Source: Myxosarcina sp. GA_180221_E-2-1-MAG-40_15 | GTDB taxonomy: Bacteria > Cyanobacteriota > Cyanobacteriia > Cyanobacteriales > Xenococcaceae | Direction: 5' to 3' | Length of the DNA stretch: 64,000 nucleotides | NCBI GenBank assembly: GCA_020692205.1 | Contig: JAIMKV010000001.1 | Span: forward strand, 26,726-90,725 | The notes under the pieces: model-generated | Databases searched by the model: none | What the model saw: the letters and a program-made list of their open reading frames with translations, nothing else | What the model was told of the DNA's origin: nothing | Translations under genes and position numbers: made by a program | Shown here: one piece after another, positions 56,290 to 64,000 of the stretch | Numbering within the stretch: position 1 is the first letter of the stretch | Layout: each line of letters begins with the position of its first letter

Positions 56290-58464
56290 ATGGATTCTAA
56301 CTTACATATAGAAGAACATATAGACTTCAATCAATATTGGCAAGTTCTTAAGCGTCGTTGGATTCCTGCAACAGCTACCTTCGCAGGAATTTTAGCTCTT
56401 TCATTAGTGGCAGCTTTGGCCTCCGAGGATGTTTATCAAGCACAAGCTCAGTTACTAATTAAACCTGATCGCACCTCTAAAATAATTGGGATTCCCGACG
56501 GCAGTACGGAAGAAAAAAGCTCCTTTCAAGACAAAGATCCGATTGAGACAGAAGCCAAAATTCTTCAATCTAGACCAATCCTGGAAAGGGTAGTTAAAGA
56601 ACTTAACCTAAGAGCAAAAAATGGTGAACCGTTAACCTATAAGAAAGTCAATCGCTCGCTTAAAGTTGAGCCAGTTATAGGTACTGATTTGCTCCAGATT
56701 ACCTATGAAGACCCCGATCCAGATGTAGCTGTTTCCTTTGTTAAACGGGCAGTGGAATTATATTCTGAAGACTATGCTCTGTTCAATAGCGAAGAAGCTA
56801 TAAAAGCCAGAGACTTTATTGATCAAGAATTACCTAAGACAGAAGATGCTGTCAGACAAGCGGAAGAAAATCTGCGTCTATTTAAAAATCGCAATGATAT
56901 CTCTGATTTAGAAGGACAGATTGATGCTGCGATTGATTCAGTTTCCAAGATTGAGAACCAACTTGATCAGGTCAACGCTGAGTTAAAGGATGTTAATGCC
57001 CGACACGACAGACTACAAAGTCAATTAGGTATGAGTTGGCAAGAGGCTTCTGCGGTCAGTTCTCTCAGTCAATCTGTGAGCGTGCAGCAAACATTAGCTC
57101 AACTACAGAAAGTTAAAATGCAGCTAACGCAAAAACGTAACTTTCTGTCTGATAATGCTCCTCAAATTATTAGCTTACAAGAAGAACAGGCGGACTTAAC
57201 TGCTCTTTTAGAGCGAGAAATTGCTAGTACTTTGGGCGCTCAACAGCAAGGTTTAGCTAGCAACATTAATATTTTGGGCTTGGGAGATCTCAAACAAGCG
57301 CAATTGACTGAGTTTGCGGATCTAGGACTGCGTAAGGAAGGTTTAGAAGAAAGACTGGCATCCCTTACAAGTGCTTATGATACCTACAGGAAAAGATCTA
57401 GCCTGTCTCCTCAATTGCAAGAGCAGCAAAGAGAGCTGGAGCGTCAGCTTAAGGCTGCTACACTAACTTACGAAACACTGTTGAACAAACAAAAAGAAAC
57501 GGGAATTATCGGCAATCGAGATGTTGAGAAAGTTCGTGTAATTGCTGATGCGGCGATCTCTGAAGATACGGTCAACCCCGACGGCAAGATAATTGTAGCA
57601 GCGGGGGCGATGATGGGAATTTTGTTTGGTGCAGCGATCGCTTTTCTGTTAGATCTCAAAGACAATACAATCAAAAACACTCAAGAAGTGGAGAACTTGT
57701 TTGCCTACCCTCTTCATGGTGTTGTACCTGACTTGAATTTACCAGCAGATAAGCAACAGCTTAAGCTGGTGGGTAGTGAAAAATCACTGCCAAATTCAAC
57801 AACACCAAGCGAAATCTCAATGATGCCTCTCCAAGAAGCTTATCAAAACATTCAGGTAAATTTAAAGCTTCTTGATGCTGATATTAAGAAAAAAGTTATT
57901 GCTATCACTAGTTCCGTTCCTCAAGAAGGAAAGTCTTCGGTATCTGCCAACTTAGGAGTGGCTCGCGCTCAATGTGGTCAGCGAATTTTATTAGTAGATG
58001 CAGATATGCGTCGTCCAACTCAACATCATATTTGGGAAATCTCTAATCAAACTGGTCTTAGCAATGTTCTTAATCATGAAATTGAATGGCAAGAGACCGT
58101 ACAAAATGTAATGCCTAATTTGGATGTTTTAACTTCAGGCTCTATTGCTGAACATCCTATCTCTCTACTAGATTCTCCATCATTCAAGGATTTTATTGAC
58201 AGCATTTCTAATCATTACGATCAAATCATTTTTGATACGCCGCCAATTATTGGTATTGCCGATACCAAAATCATCGGCAAACTAATAGATGGTTTCTTAT
58301 TTGTAGTGCGCCCTGGAGTCGCCGACTATAACAGTGCTACAGCTGCGAAGAAGATGCTAGATACCACTGGACAAAAAGTTTTAGGTGTAGTCGTCAATGG
58401 AGCAAATATGAATCGAGAACCCTACCATTACAATAGCTACTATCCCAACCAAGTTGGCACTTAA
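56290..58464 (+). CDS. Wzc-type polysaccharide co-polymerase / BY-kinase
   Basis: A 724-residue fusion of a Wzz-like chain-length regulator and a bacterial tyrosine kinase. The Wzz domain has membrane helices near residues 27-45 and 437-455, with a long periplasmic coiled coil between. The cytoplasmic kinase has Walker A SVPQEGKSS (K548), Walker A' LLVDADMRRPTQ and Walker B QIIFDTPP. The C-terminus ends with a tyrosine cluster (EPYHYNSYYP), the usual autophosphorylation sites. It follows the sugar transferase by 67 bases and controls chain length and export in the Wzx/Wzy pathway. Confidence 0.95.
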   Translation: MDSNLHIEEHIDFNQYWQVLKRRWIPATATFAGILALSLVAALASEDVYQAQAQLLIKPDRTSKIIGIPDGSTEEKSSFQDKDPIETEAKILQSRPILERVVKELNLRAKNGEPLTYKKVNRSLKVEPVIGTDLLQITYEDPDPDVAVSFVKRAVELYSEDYALFNSEEAIKARDFIDQELPKTEDAVRQAEENLRLFKNRNDISDLEGQIDAAIDSVSKIENQLDQVNAELKDVNARHDRLQSQLGMSWQEASAVSSLSQSVSVQQTLAQLQKVKMQLTQKRNFLSDNAPQIISLQEEQADLTALLEREIASTLGAQQQGLASNINILGLGDLKQAQLTEFADLGLRKEGLEERLASLTSAYDTYRKRSSLSPQLQEQQRELERQLKAATLTYETLLNKQKETGIIGNRDVEKVRVIADAAISEDTVNPDGKIIVAAGAMMGILFGAAIAFLLDLKDNTIKNTQEVENLFAYPLHGVVPDLNLPADKQQLKLVGSEKSLPNSTTPSEISMMPLQEAYQNIQVNLKLLDADIKKKVIAITSSVPQEGKSSVSANLGVARAQCGQRILLVDADMRRPTQHHIWEISNQTGLSNVLNHEIEWQETVQNVMPNLDVLTSGSIAEHPISLLDSPSFKDFIDSISNHYDQIIFDTPPIIGIADTKIIGKLIDGFLFVVRPGVADYNSATAAKKMLDTTGQKVLGVVVNGANMNREPYHYNSYYPNQVGT

Positions 58465-58789
58465 CTTTTTGCTAACTAGCCTGGGTTGCCAATAACTTCA
58501 TTGAAGTTGAGTTGGAATAATGGTCAAACTACGATTTGGCTGCTTGAACACTTCACTATCGATCAATTACCAGGCAGTTAATTTAATTGTCATAACTAAA
58601 GGTAATTATCCGAAGGCAAAATTTGCTGAAAAATTTTCTAGTTAGTTTGCTTCCATCTTTGGTGAAGTCAGTAAACTAGCTAAATTTGAATATTAGTTAG
58701 TTTAAACTCAATAATCAACGGATAGTTCCAAAATAGCGATCGCTATTTAACCTGAATGATCGAAAATATTTTTTAATTAAGCAAGGATT
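58465..58789. other. Intergenic region, no gene seen
   Basis: 325 bases between the BY-kinase and Wzy-like genes. It contains one HIP1 octamer inside the palindrome AATAGCGATCGCTATT (58733-58748). No gene or RNA was recognised; a promoter for the downstream genes may lie here. Confidence 0.45.
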
Positions 58790-60022
58790 ATGAAGTACTC
58801 AATTCGCTCTTTTGAAAACATATTTTCTATTATCTCGTTGTTACTATTTTCACAAGGATTCTATCCGATTATATTAGGCAGCGGCAGCTCTGAGGAAGGA
58901 GATGTAGATAGCCCCTTGCTCCGCATCGTCTTTATCCTGATATATTTTATTACTATGGCTTTGCTAACATTTCGTTGGCAAAGATCTCTAGCCTTTTTGA
59001 AAACAAATCTATGGCTGCTATTTTTAATTGGTTTGGCAATTGCTTCGATTTCGTGGTCTTCTATTCCAGCAATATCATTTAGAAAAGTAATAGGATTGAT
59101 TGGAACAACCTTTTTTGGTATTTATCTAGGTTCTCGCTATACATTTGAACAACAGCTAAAAATATACAGTTGGGTTTTTGGTATTGCTATAGTCTTTAGC
59201 TTTTTGTTTGCCTTACTAATTCCGGAGTACGGAATAATGAATACATTTGCTATCCAAGGAGCCTGGCGGGGAATCTATCCTCACAAAAATGGCTTAGGAG
59301 AGAGCATGTTTGCCAGTTTCTTAACGTTTTACTTTTTATCTCTTTTAAGCAAACGGCAGCTATTATCTCAAATACTTTGTATATTATCGGTAGTTTTGAT
59401 CTATTTTGGTCAATCAGCAACAGCTTTAATGAGCGTTTTATTTATTTTCTTAACAGCTCAAGGATTAGAAAAATTATCTTTAAAATCTAAACGAAGTGTA
59501 TTGATGATTTTGCTATTTTTGATTCTAACTCTATTGCTGATGTTTTTAATTTTAATCAACTTTAATACCTTTTTAAATGTAAATGATAAGGATATTACCT
59601 TGTCGGGTCGGACAATTTTGTGGGATTCCCTAGGGGATTTTATTCGCCAAAAACCATGGCTAGGTTATGGTTATGGCAGCTTTTTTTCCAGCGAAGCTAG
59701 GGAAGCCAATCTATTATGGCAAGTTCATGATTGGTCGCCTGTACATTCTCATAATGGATATATACAGCTATGGCTTAATTTAGGAATAATCGGATTATTG
59801 GCATTTATCTGTGGATATGCTTTGTGCTTATTTAATTCACTGTTCAACTATTTGGTATCTAAAGATCTCCAAATGCTCTGGATATTTTTGTTCTTAATAT
59901 ATACCGTATTTTTGAACTTAACCGAGGTGTCTTTTGTTGGTAACAACAGTGTCATCTGGATTATTTCCGTAGCTTCAATTTATTCGCTCAAAAAAGTAGC
60001 TCCAGCAAAAATTACAGCTTAA
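58790..60022 (+). CDS. O-antigen ligase/polymerase (Wzy-like) membrane protein
   Basis: A 410-residue protein with about ten to twelve membrane helices and the large loop typical of the Wzy_C/O-antigen ligase family near residues 270-320: LSGRTILWDSLGDFIRQKPW, then GYGYGSFFSS and VHSHNGYIQLWLNLGIIGLL. The histidine in the H-S-H-N motif and the arginine in SGRTILW are the family's usual functional residues. In this locus it most likely polymerises the repeat units. It ends 13 bases before the flippase gene, so the two are co-transcribed. Confidence 0.9.
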   Translation: MKYSIRSFENIFSIISLLLFSQGFYPIILGSGSSEEGDVDSPLLRIVFILIYFITMALLTFRWQRSLAFLKTNLWLLFLIGLAIASISWSSIPAISFRKVIGLIGTTFFGIYLGSRYTFEQQLKIYSWVFGIAIVFSFLFALLIPEYGIMNTFAIQGAWRGIYPHKNGLGESMFASFLTFYFLSLLSKRQLLSQILCILSVVLIYFGQSATALMSVLFIFLTAQGLEKLSLKSKRSVLMILLFLILTLLLMFLILINFNTFLNVNDKDITLSGRTILWDSLGDFIRQKPWLGYGYGSFFSSEAREANLLWQVHDWSPVHSHNGYIQLWLNLGIIGLLAFICGYALCLFNSLFNYLVSKDLQMLWIFLFLIYTVFLNLTEVSFVGNNSVIWIISVASIYSLKKVAPAKITA

Positions 60023-60035
60023 GCCAAAATAATTT

Positions 60036-61307
60036 ATGTTGATTAAAAAAGTTAAAGATTTTGTTGGTGATAAGTTACAAAAACCTCTGCTGGTCAGCAC
60101 CTTAGCCTTTTTTAAGTCGTATTTATTACGTTTGGTAGTACAGGGCGTTTACTTTGTAATTTTGGCTCGCAGTTTTGCACCAGAAAAATACGGGGCTTAC
60201 GTCGGAATAGTGGCAATTATTGCTATTTTCATTCCTTTTGCTAACTGGGGCAGTGGTGAAATATTAATGCAGGAAGCTTCTAGAGATCATCGACTGTTTA
60301 AGGATTATTGGGGAGCAGCAATTCTCAAAAGCTTGGTGATCGGTTCAATTTTGATCGGACTTGTACTAATAATTTACAGCTTTATTCCGATTGAAAATAT
60401 CTCGATGGCTATAGTATTTTTTACTGCTTTAGCTAATCTAGTTTTTTTCAAAGTAGATGAAGTGGCAAGACACGCTTTGATGTCTATTGGACTATTACAT
60501 GAGGCGGCTAAGGCACAAGTAGTTCTTTACCTTAATCGATTTGTAGCTTCTTTAGCCTTCCTGGCTTTTTTTAAGGGTGCTAATATACTTGACTGGTCAA
60601 TACTTTATTGTCTATCTACTTTAGCTACTGCTGTTATGACTACTGCCATGGTTGTTAGGCAGACTGGATATCCAAATTTTAGCCTATCAGCAGTTACCAA
60701 AGAGTTAAAGCTCGGTTTTGCTTTTGCTGTCGGTGTGTCCGCACAAAATATCTATAGCGACTTGGACAAATCTATGCTGGCCAAGTTGTCAACTCTAGAA
60801 GCTACTGGTATATACGGAGCCGCCTACCACATTTTGAATGTAGCTTTTGCTCCCATCCAGTCTTTAATGTTTGCATCGTTTAGAACCTTCTTTCAGCAAG
60901 GAGCTTCGGGAATCAAAGGCAGTTTTGACTTCTGTAAAAAACTATTGCCTTTATCCTTAGGATATTCATTGATCGCTATTGTTGGACTAATTATTTTTGC
61001 TCCTTTACTACCTTTGATTTTAGGGGCTGAGTATCAGGATTCTGCTGGGGCATTAATCTGGCTATCGCCAACAATTTTTTTTAGGACAATGCATTTCTTT
61101 GGAGCTGATACATTAACTGGGGCGAATTACCAAGGCGCAAGAAGTACTTCTCAAGTTATGGTAGCAATGTTCAATGGTCTGCTCAACTTTTGGCTCATTC
61201 CTCTTTATGGTTGGCATGGTGCTATTTGGGCGACAATTGCTTCGGAATGTCTGTTGATGATTTTTCTCTGGTCTTTTGTCTTCAAATATTCAAGACAGTC
61301 TGCTTAA
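60036..61307 (+). CDS. Oligosaccharide flippase (Wzx-like, MOP superfamily)
   Basis: A 423-residue protein with about twelve predicted membrane helices and the polysaccharide flippase pattern: an N-terminal VQGVYFVILARSFAPEKYG, then GVSAQNIYSDLDKSMLAKLS in the mid region and an ATGIYGAAYHIL segment. It would flip lipid-linked repeat units across the membrane. It follows the Wzy-like gene by 13 bases. Substrate specificity cannot be read. Confidence 0.9.
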   Translation: MLIKKVKDFVGDKLQKPLLVSTLAFFKSYLLRLVVQGVYFVILARSFAPEKYGAYVGIVAIIAIFIPFANWGSGEILMQEASRDHRLFKDYWGAAILKSLVIGSILIGLVLIIYSFIPIENISMAIVFFTALANLVFFKVDEVARHALMSIGLLHEAAKAQVVLYLNRFVASLAFLAFFKGANILDWSILYCLSTLATAVMTTAMVVRQTGYPNFSLSAVTKELKLGFAFAVGVSAQNIYSDLDKSMLAKLSTLEATGIYGAAYHILNVAFAPIQSLMFASFRTFFQQGASGIKGSFDFCKKLLPLSLGYSLIAIVGLIIFAPLLPLILGAEYQDSAGALIWLSPTIFFRTMHFFGADTLTGANYQGARSTSQVMVAMFNGLLNFWLIPLYGWHGAIWATIASECLLMIFLWSFVFKYSRQSA

Positions 61308-61425
61308 AAAAGGCGATCGCCAGATCGGACAATCTTGGGTGTACTAATGTTCAATCTAGGCTAACTAATAACTGCCAAAGTCTGCTAAGTTTTCTAAAGA
61401 TACGTCACAAAATTACCGATTAAGC

Positions 61426-63231
61426 ATGACCTCAAGTAAAGCTAAGTCGTCAAAGCATCCTCTAGCTCGATTACTGCAATATGGAGATAAATATCAGGTT
61501 ACTATATGGCAAGCTGCTATCTGTTCTATCCTGAACAAGCTCTTTGATCTTGCACCTCCAGCGATCATTGGTGCTGCGGTGGATGTGGTAGTTAAACAAG
61601 AAGACTCGATTGTGGCGAGCTTTGGCATTACCGATATTTTTGGACAGCTTGTAGTATTGTCAGTACTATCGGCGATTATTTGGGGTTTGGAATCTGTATT
61701 TGAATATGCTTTAACTAGACTATGGCGTAATTTGGCTCAAGATGTGCAACATGATATTCGTTTAAATGCTTACGCTCATGTTCAAGATTTGGAGTTGGCT
61801 TACTTTGAAGAACATAGTACAGGGGCATTATTATCGGTTCTTAATGATGACATTAACCAGCTAGAGAGATTTTTAGATGTTGGTGCCAATGAAATTATTC
61901 ATGTACTGACGACGGTATTGATAGTTGGTGGTTCGTTTTTTATTTTGACACCTGATATTGCTTGGATGGCAATTATTCCTATCCCCATTATTGTTTGGGG
62001 TTCAGTAGCATTTCAAAAATGGTTAGCACCTAGATATGCCCAAGTGCGCGAAAAAGTAAGTGCGCTCAATTCTCGATTAGCTAATAATCTTAGCGGAATT
62101 ACCACTATCAAAAGTTTTACCACTGAAGCTTATGAAATAGAGCGTTTAAGCAAAGATAGCCACGCCTACAGACAAAGCAATCAAAAAGCGATCGCTCTTT
62201 CGGCTGCTTTTATTCCGTTAATTCGTCTGGTAATTCTCGCTGGCTTTACTGCTATCTTGCTTTATGGTGGCGTTCAAGCTGCATCGGGGGCATTAGCCGT
62301 AGGTACATACAGCGTCTTAGTCTTTTTGACGCAAAGATTACTTTGGCCTCTAACTCGCTTAGGACAAACCTTTGATCTATATCAAAGAGCAATGGCTTCG
62401 ATTACTCGCGTTATGGATTTACTAGATACTCCTATTGCGATTCACCCAGGAGATCAATCTTTACCTCTGGCAACCATTAAGGGAGAAGTAAACTTCAACA
62501 ATATTACTTTTGCCTACAGCCAAAGGCAGCCTGTAATTAAAAATCTCTCGCTACATATTCCCGCTGGGCAGACTATAGCCATAGTTGGGGCAACTGGTTC
62601 AGGAAAAAGCACCCTGGTTAAACTATTGTTACGTCTATATGAAATAAAGTCGGGCAAGATTACTTTAGATGGTCAACACATTAAAGATATAGTTCTATGG
62701 GATCTGCGTCGTGCAATCGGTTTAGTTAGTCAGGATGTCTTTTTGTTCCACGGTACGGTTAGAGAAAACATTAGCTATGGTTCTCCTGATGCCAGCATCG
62801 GTCAAATAATTGAGGCTGCCAAAGCTGCCGAAGCCGATCGCTTTATTCGAGAACTACCTGAAGGTTACGACACTATAGTCGGGGAAAGGGGGCAAAAACT
62901 CTCTGGAGGACAAAAACAACGAATTGCGGTCGCCAGAGCTATTTTGAAAGATCCTCCAATCTTAATTTTAGATGAGGCAACCTCGGCAGTAGACAACGAA
63001 ACCGAAGCTGCCATTGCTCGTTCTTTAGAAAAAATTACTCAAAATAGAACCACAATCGCGATCGCTCATCGCCTATCTACCATCAGACATTCAGACTGCA
63101 TCTATGTAATGGATTATGGTCAACTAATTGAACAGGGAACCCACGAAGAACTACTAGCTTTAGGTGGCGTTTATGCTGGTTTGTGGCACGTCCAGACAGG
63201 CTCTCGTCAAGGCAGACAGTTAATTGGCTAA
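61426..63231 (+). CDS. ABC exporter, ATPase and permease fused (HepA/MsbA-like)
   Basis: A 601-residue half-transporter with six membrane helices (about residues 25-320) and one nucleotide-binding domain. Walker A is GATGSGKST (K394), the signature LSGGQKQRIAVARA, Walker B ILILDEATSAVD, and the H-loop is in IAIAHRLSTIRHS. Such exporters move lipids or polysaccharide intermediates; HepA of heterocystous cyanobacteria is a known relative in envelope polysaccharide deposition. It lies 118 bases behind the flippase gene and closes the polysaccharide block. Confidence 0.92.
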   Translation: MTSSKAKSSKHPLARLLQYGDKYQVTIWQAAICSILNKLFDLAPPAIIGAAVDVVVKQEDSIVASFGITDIFGQLVVLSVLSAIIWGLESVFEYALTRLWRNLAQDVQHDIRLNAYAHVQDLELAYFEEHSTGALLSVLNDDINQLERFLDVGANEIIHVLTTVLIVGGSFFILTPDIAWMAIIPIPIIVWGSVAFQKWLAPRYAQVREKVSALNSRLANNLSGITTIKSFTTEAYEIERLSKDSHAYRQSNQKAIALSAAFIPLIRLVILAGFTAILLYGGVQAASGALAVGTYSVLVFLTQRLLWPLTRLGQTFDLYQRAMASITRVMDLLDTPIAIHPGDQSLPLATIKGEVNFNNITFAYSQRQPVIKNLSLHIPAGQTIAIVGATGSGKSTLVKLLLRLYEIKSGKITLDGQHIKDIVLWDLRRAIGLVSQDVFLFHGTVRENISYGSPDASIGQIIEAAKAAEADRFIRELPEGYDTIVGERGQKLSGGQKQRIAVARAILKDPPILILDEATSAVDNETEAAIARSLEKITQNRTTIAIAHRLSTIRHSDCIYVMDYGQLIEQGTHEELLALGGVYAGLWHVQTGSRQGRQLIG

Positions 63232-63319
63232 CAACAGCTAGTGAAGCATTACTGAGTCCTTCGGACAAGCGATCGCAACCGCTACGAGATCATCTCTGAC
63301 TTCATACTTCATTTTTCAC

Positions 63320-64000
63320 TTAAACCGATACTGGCTCTTGTGATTTAGACACAGCTTCTGGTGATTTTTGATAATCAATTTCTGATTGAGAAGGTTTTTC
63401 GGTAATCAAACGCGCTCCCCTACCGAGGGTAATATAGTTCCACGCCCACTGGATCATAACTATCAGCTTATTATCAAATTCAATTAGGTAGTAAATATGA
63501 GCAAATACCCAAATTATCCAGGCAACAAAACCAGAGAAGCGACCAAAATTAAGATCGGCAACTGCTTTATTTTGCCCAATTACCGCCATGCTGCCAAAGT
63601 TATTGTAACTGAATGACTCGACTGTTTTGCCTGCAACTCGGTTAGTAATTAGTTTAGCTATATATTCTCCTTCTTTCATCGCTACGGGAGCAACTCCAGG
63701 TAGAGGGCGATCATCTTGATGGGGGAAGTTAGCTAAATCTCCAATCACGAAGATATCAGAATGTGATTTGAGGCTTAAATCTGGTTCGACAATTACTCTA
63801 CCAACCCGATCCAATTCTGCCCCAGCACGATCTGCCAACACTTTACCCATAAAAGAGGCTCTAACCCCTGCTGCCCAAAGAACTGTGTGAGCCTTAATCG
63901 TTTTCGTCTCATCACCTTGACGGAAAGTAACGCAATTATCGGCAATGTTAGTTACTAATGTTTGAGTTTGGACATCTACACCCAGTTTTTCAAGCGACTT
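63320..64000 (-). CDS. Type II NADH dehydrogenase (NDH-2), C-terminal part; gene continues past window end
   Basis: A single-subunit flavoenzyme passing electrons from NAD(P)H to quinone at the membrane. The reading frame is open to base 64000 and continues beyond it. Visible are the second NAD/FAD-region strand TVLWAAGVRASFMGK, the FAD signature VEPDLSLKSHSDIFVIGDLA, the VAPVAMKEGEYIA segment, and the C-terminal membrane-binding region with a hydrophobic, Trp-rich stretch (GFVAWIIWVFAHIYYLIEF). The N-terminal FAD-binding loop is not in the window. It converges on the ABC exporter gene. Confidence 0.92.
   Translation of the reverse strand, partial: KSLEKLGVDVQTQTLVTNIADNCVTFRQGDETKTIKAHTVLWAAGVRASFMGKVLADRAGAELDRVGRVIVEPDLSLKSHSDIFVIGDLANFPHQDDRPLPGVAPVAMKEGEYIAKLITNRVAGKTVESFSYNNFGSMAVIGQNKAVADLNFGRFSGFVAWIIWVFAHIYYLIEFDNKLIVMIQWAWNYITLGRGARLITEKPSQSEIDYQKSPEAVSKSQEPVSV

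Noticed and set aside
61190..61423. A 77-codon frame overlapping the 3' end of the flippase gene
   Set aside because: It reads the end of the flippase gene in another frame and continues into the short gap; no sensible protein features.

Overview
The window is cyanobacterial chromosome. It carries the kaiABC clock genes with the clock output kinase sasA, a satellite carboxysome shell locus (ccmK3-ccmK4), CP12, PEP carboxylase, the plastid/cyanobacterial ribosomal protein PSRP-3 (Ycf65) and an efp-accB pair, and GCGATCGC (HIP1) octamers are frequent. Moderate AT-richness, few strong Shine-Dalgarno sites, heptameric tandem repeats and a Wzx/Wzy-type exopolysaccharide locus would suit a unicellular or baeocyte-forming (Pleurocapsa-like) lineage. 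That placement is inference; no rRNA, tRNA or CRISPR array was recognised to anchor it.

Layout. 0-4.5 kb: 3' end of efp, accB, an overlapping pair of cell-envelope proteins (DUF2993 and GerMN), an SDR and a membrane-anchored phosphoesterase. 4.6-15.2 kb: the clock region. A degenerate CBS/histidine-kinase protein diverges from kaiA-kaiB-kaiC; an acyl-CoA-dehydrogenase-like gene overlaps the kaiC stop by 4 bases; a GH57 glucan branching enzyme follows on the other strand, and then sasA. 15.2-30 kb: carbon metabolism and housekeeping (ppc, a PhzF-like gene, glmM, cp12, cysS, ilvA, ccmK3/ccmK4). A decayed zone at 19.6-20.6 kb holds two pseudogenes, one broken by a 13-bp tandem duplication. 30-44.7 kb: mixed single genes (ABC-F ATPase, a receiver protein with a C-terminal membrane anchor, cysC, a STAS protein, an S26 protease of the Ni-SOD maturation type, a peptide-binding lipoprotein, a GT2, a HAD protein, PSRP-3, and the ATP synthase beta/epsilon operon). 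45-63.2 kb: envelope and polysaccharide region (rodA, WecG-type and GT-B glycosyltransferases, a CDP-paratose-epimerase-like protein, an exostosin-family protein, a polyprenyl-phosphate sugar transferase, a Wzc-type tyrosine kinase, Wzy, Wzx and a HepA-like ABC exporter). The window ends inside a type II NADH dehydrogenase.

How the parts connect. KaiABC is the oscillator and SasA reads it out through its own KaiB-like domain. A glycogen branching enzyme sits physically between them, although the adjacency alone does not prove a regulatory link. In the polysaccharide block, the sugar transferase loads the lipid carrier, the glycosyltransferases build the repeat unit, Wzx flips it, Wzy polymerises it and the Wzc-like kinase controls chain length and export.

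I found no wholly unknown multi-gene system. The most interesting signals are the flavoprotein fused translationally to the kai operon, the clock-divergent pseudo-kinase, a palindromic insertion next to kaiA plus an in-frame GC-rich insertion inside KaiA, a structured leader in front of sasA, two related structured intergenic regions (13.5-13.75 and 23.4-23.6 kb), and gene remnants of gamma-glutamyltransferase, a beta-hydroxyacid dehydrogenase and a Dam methylase.
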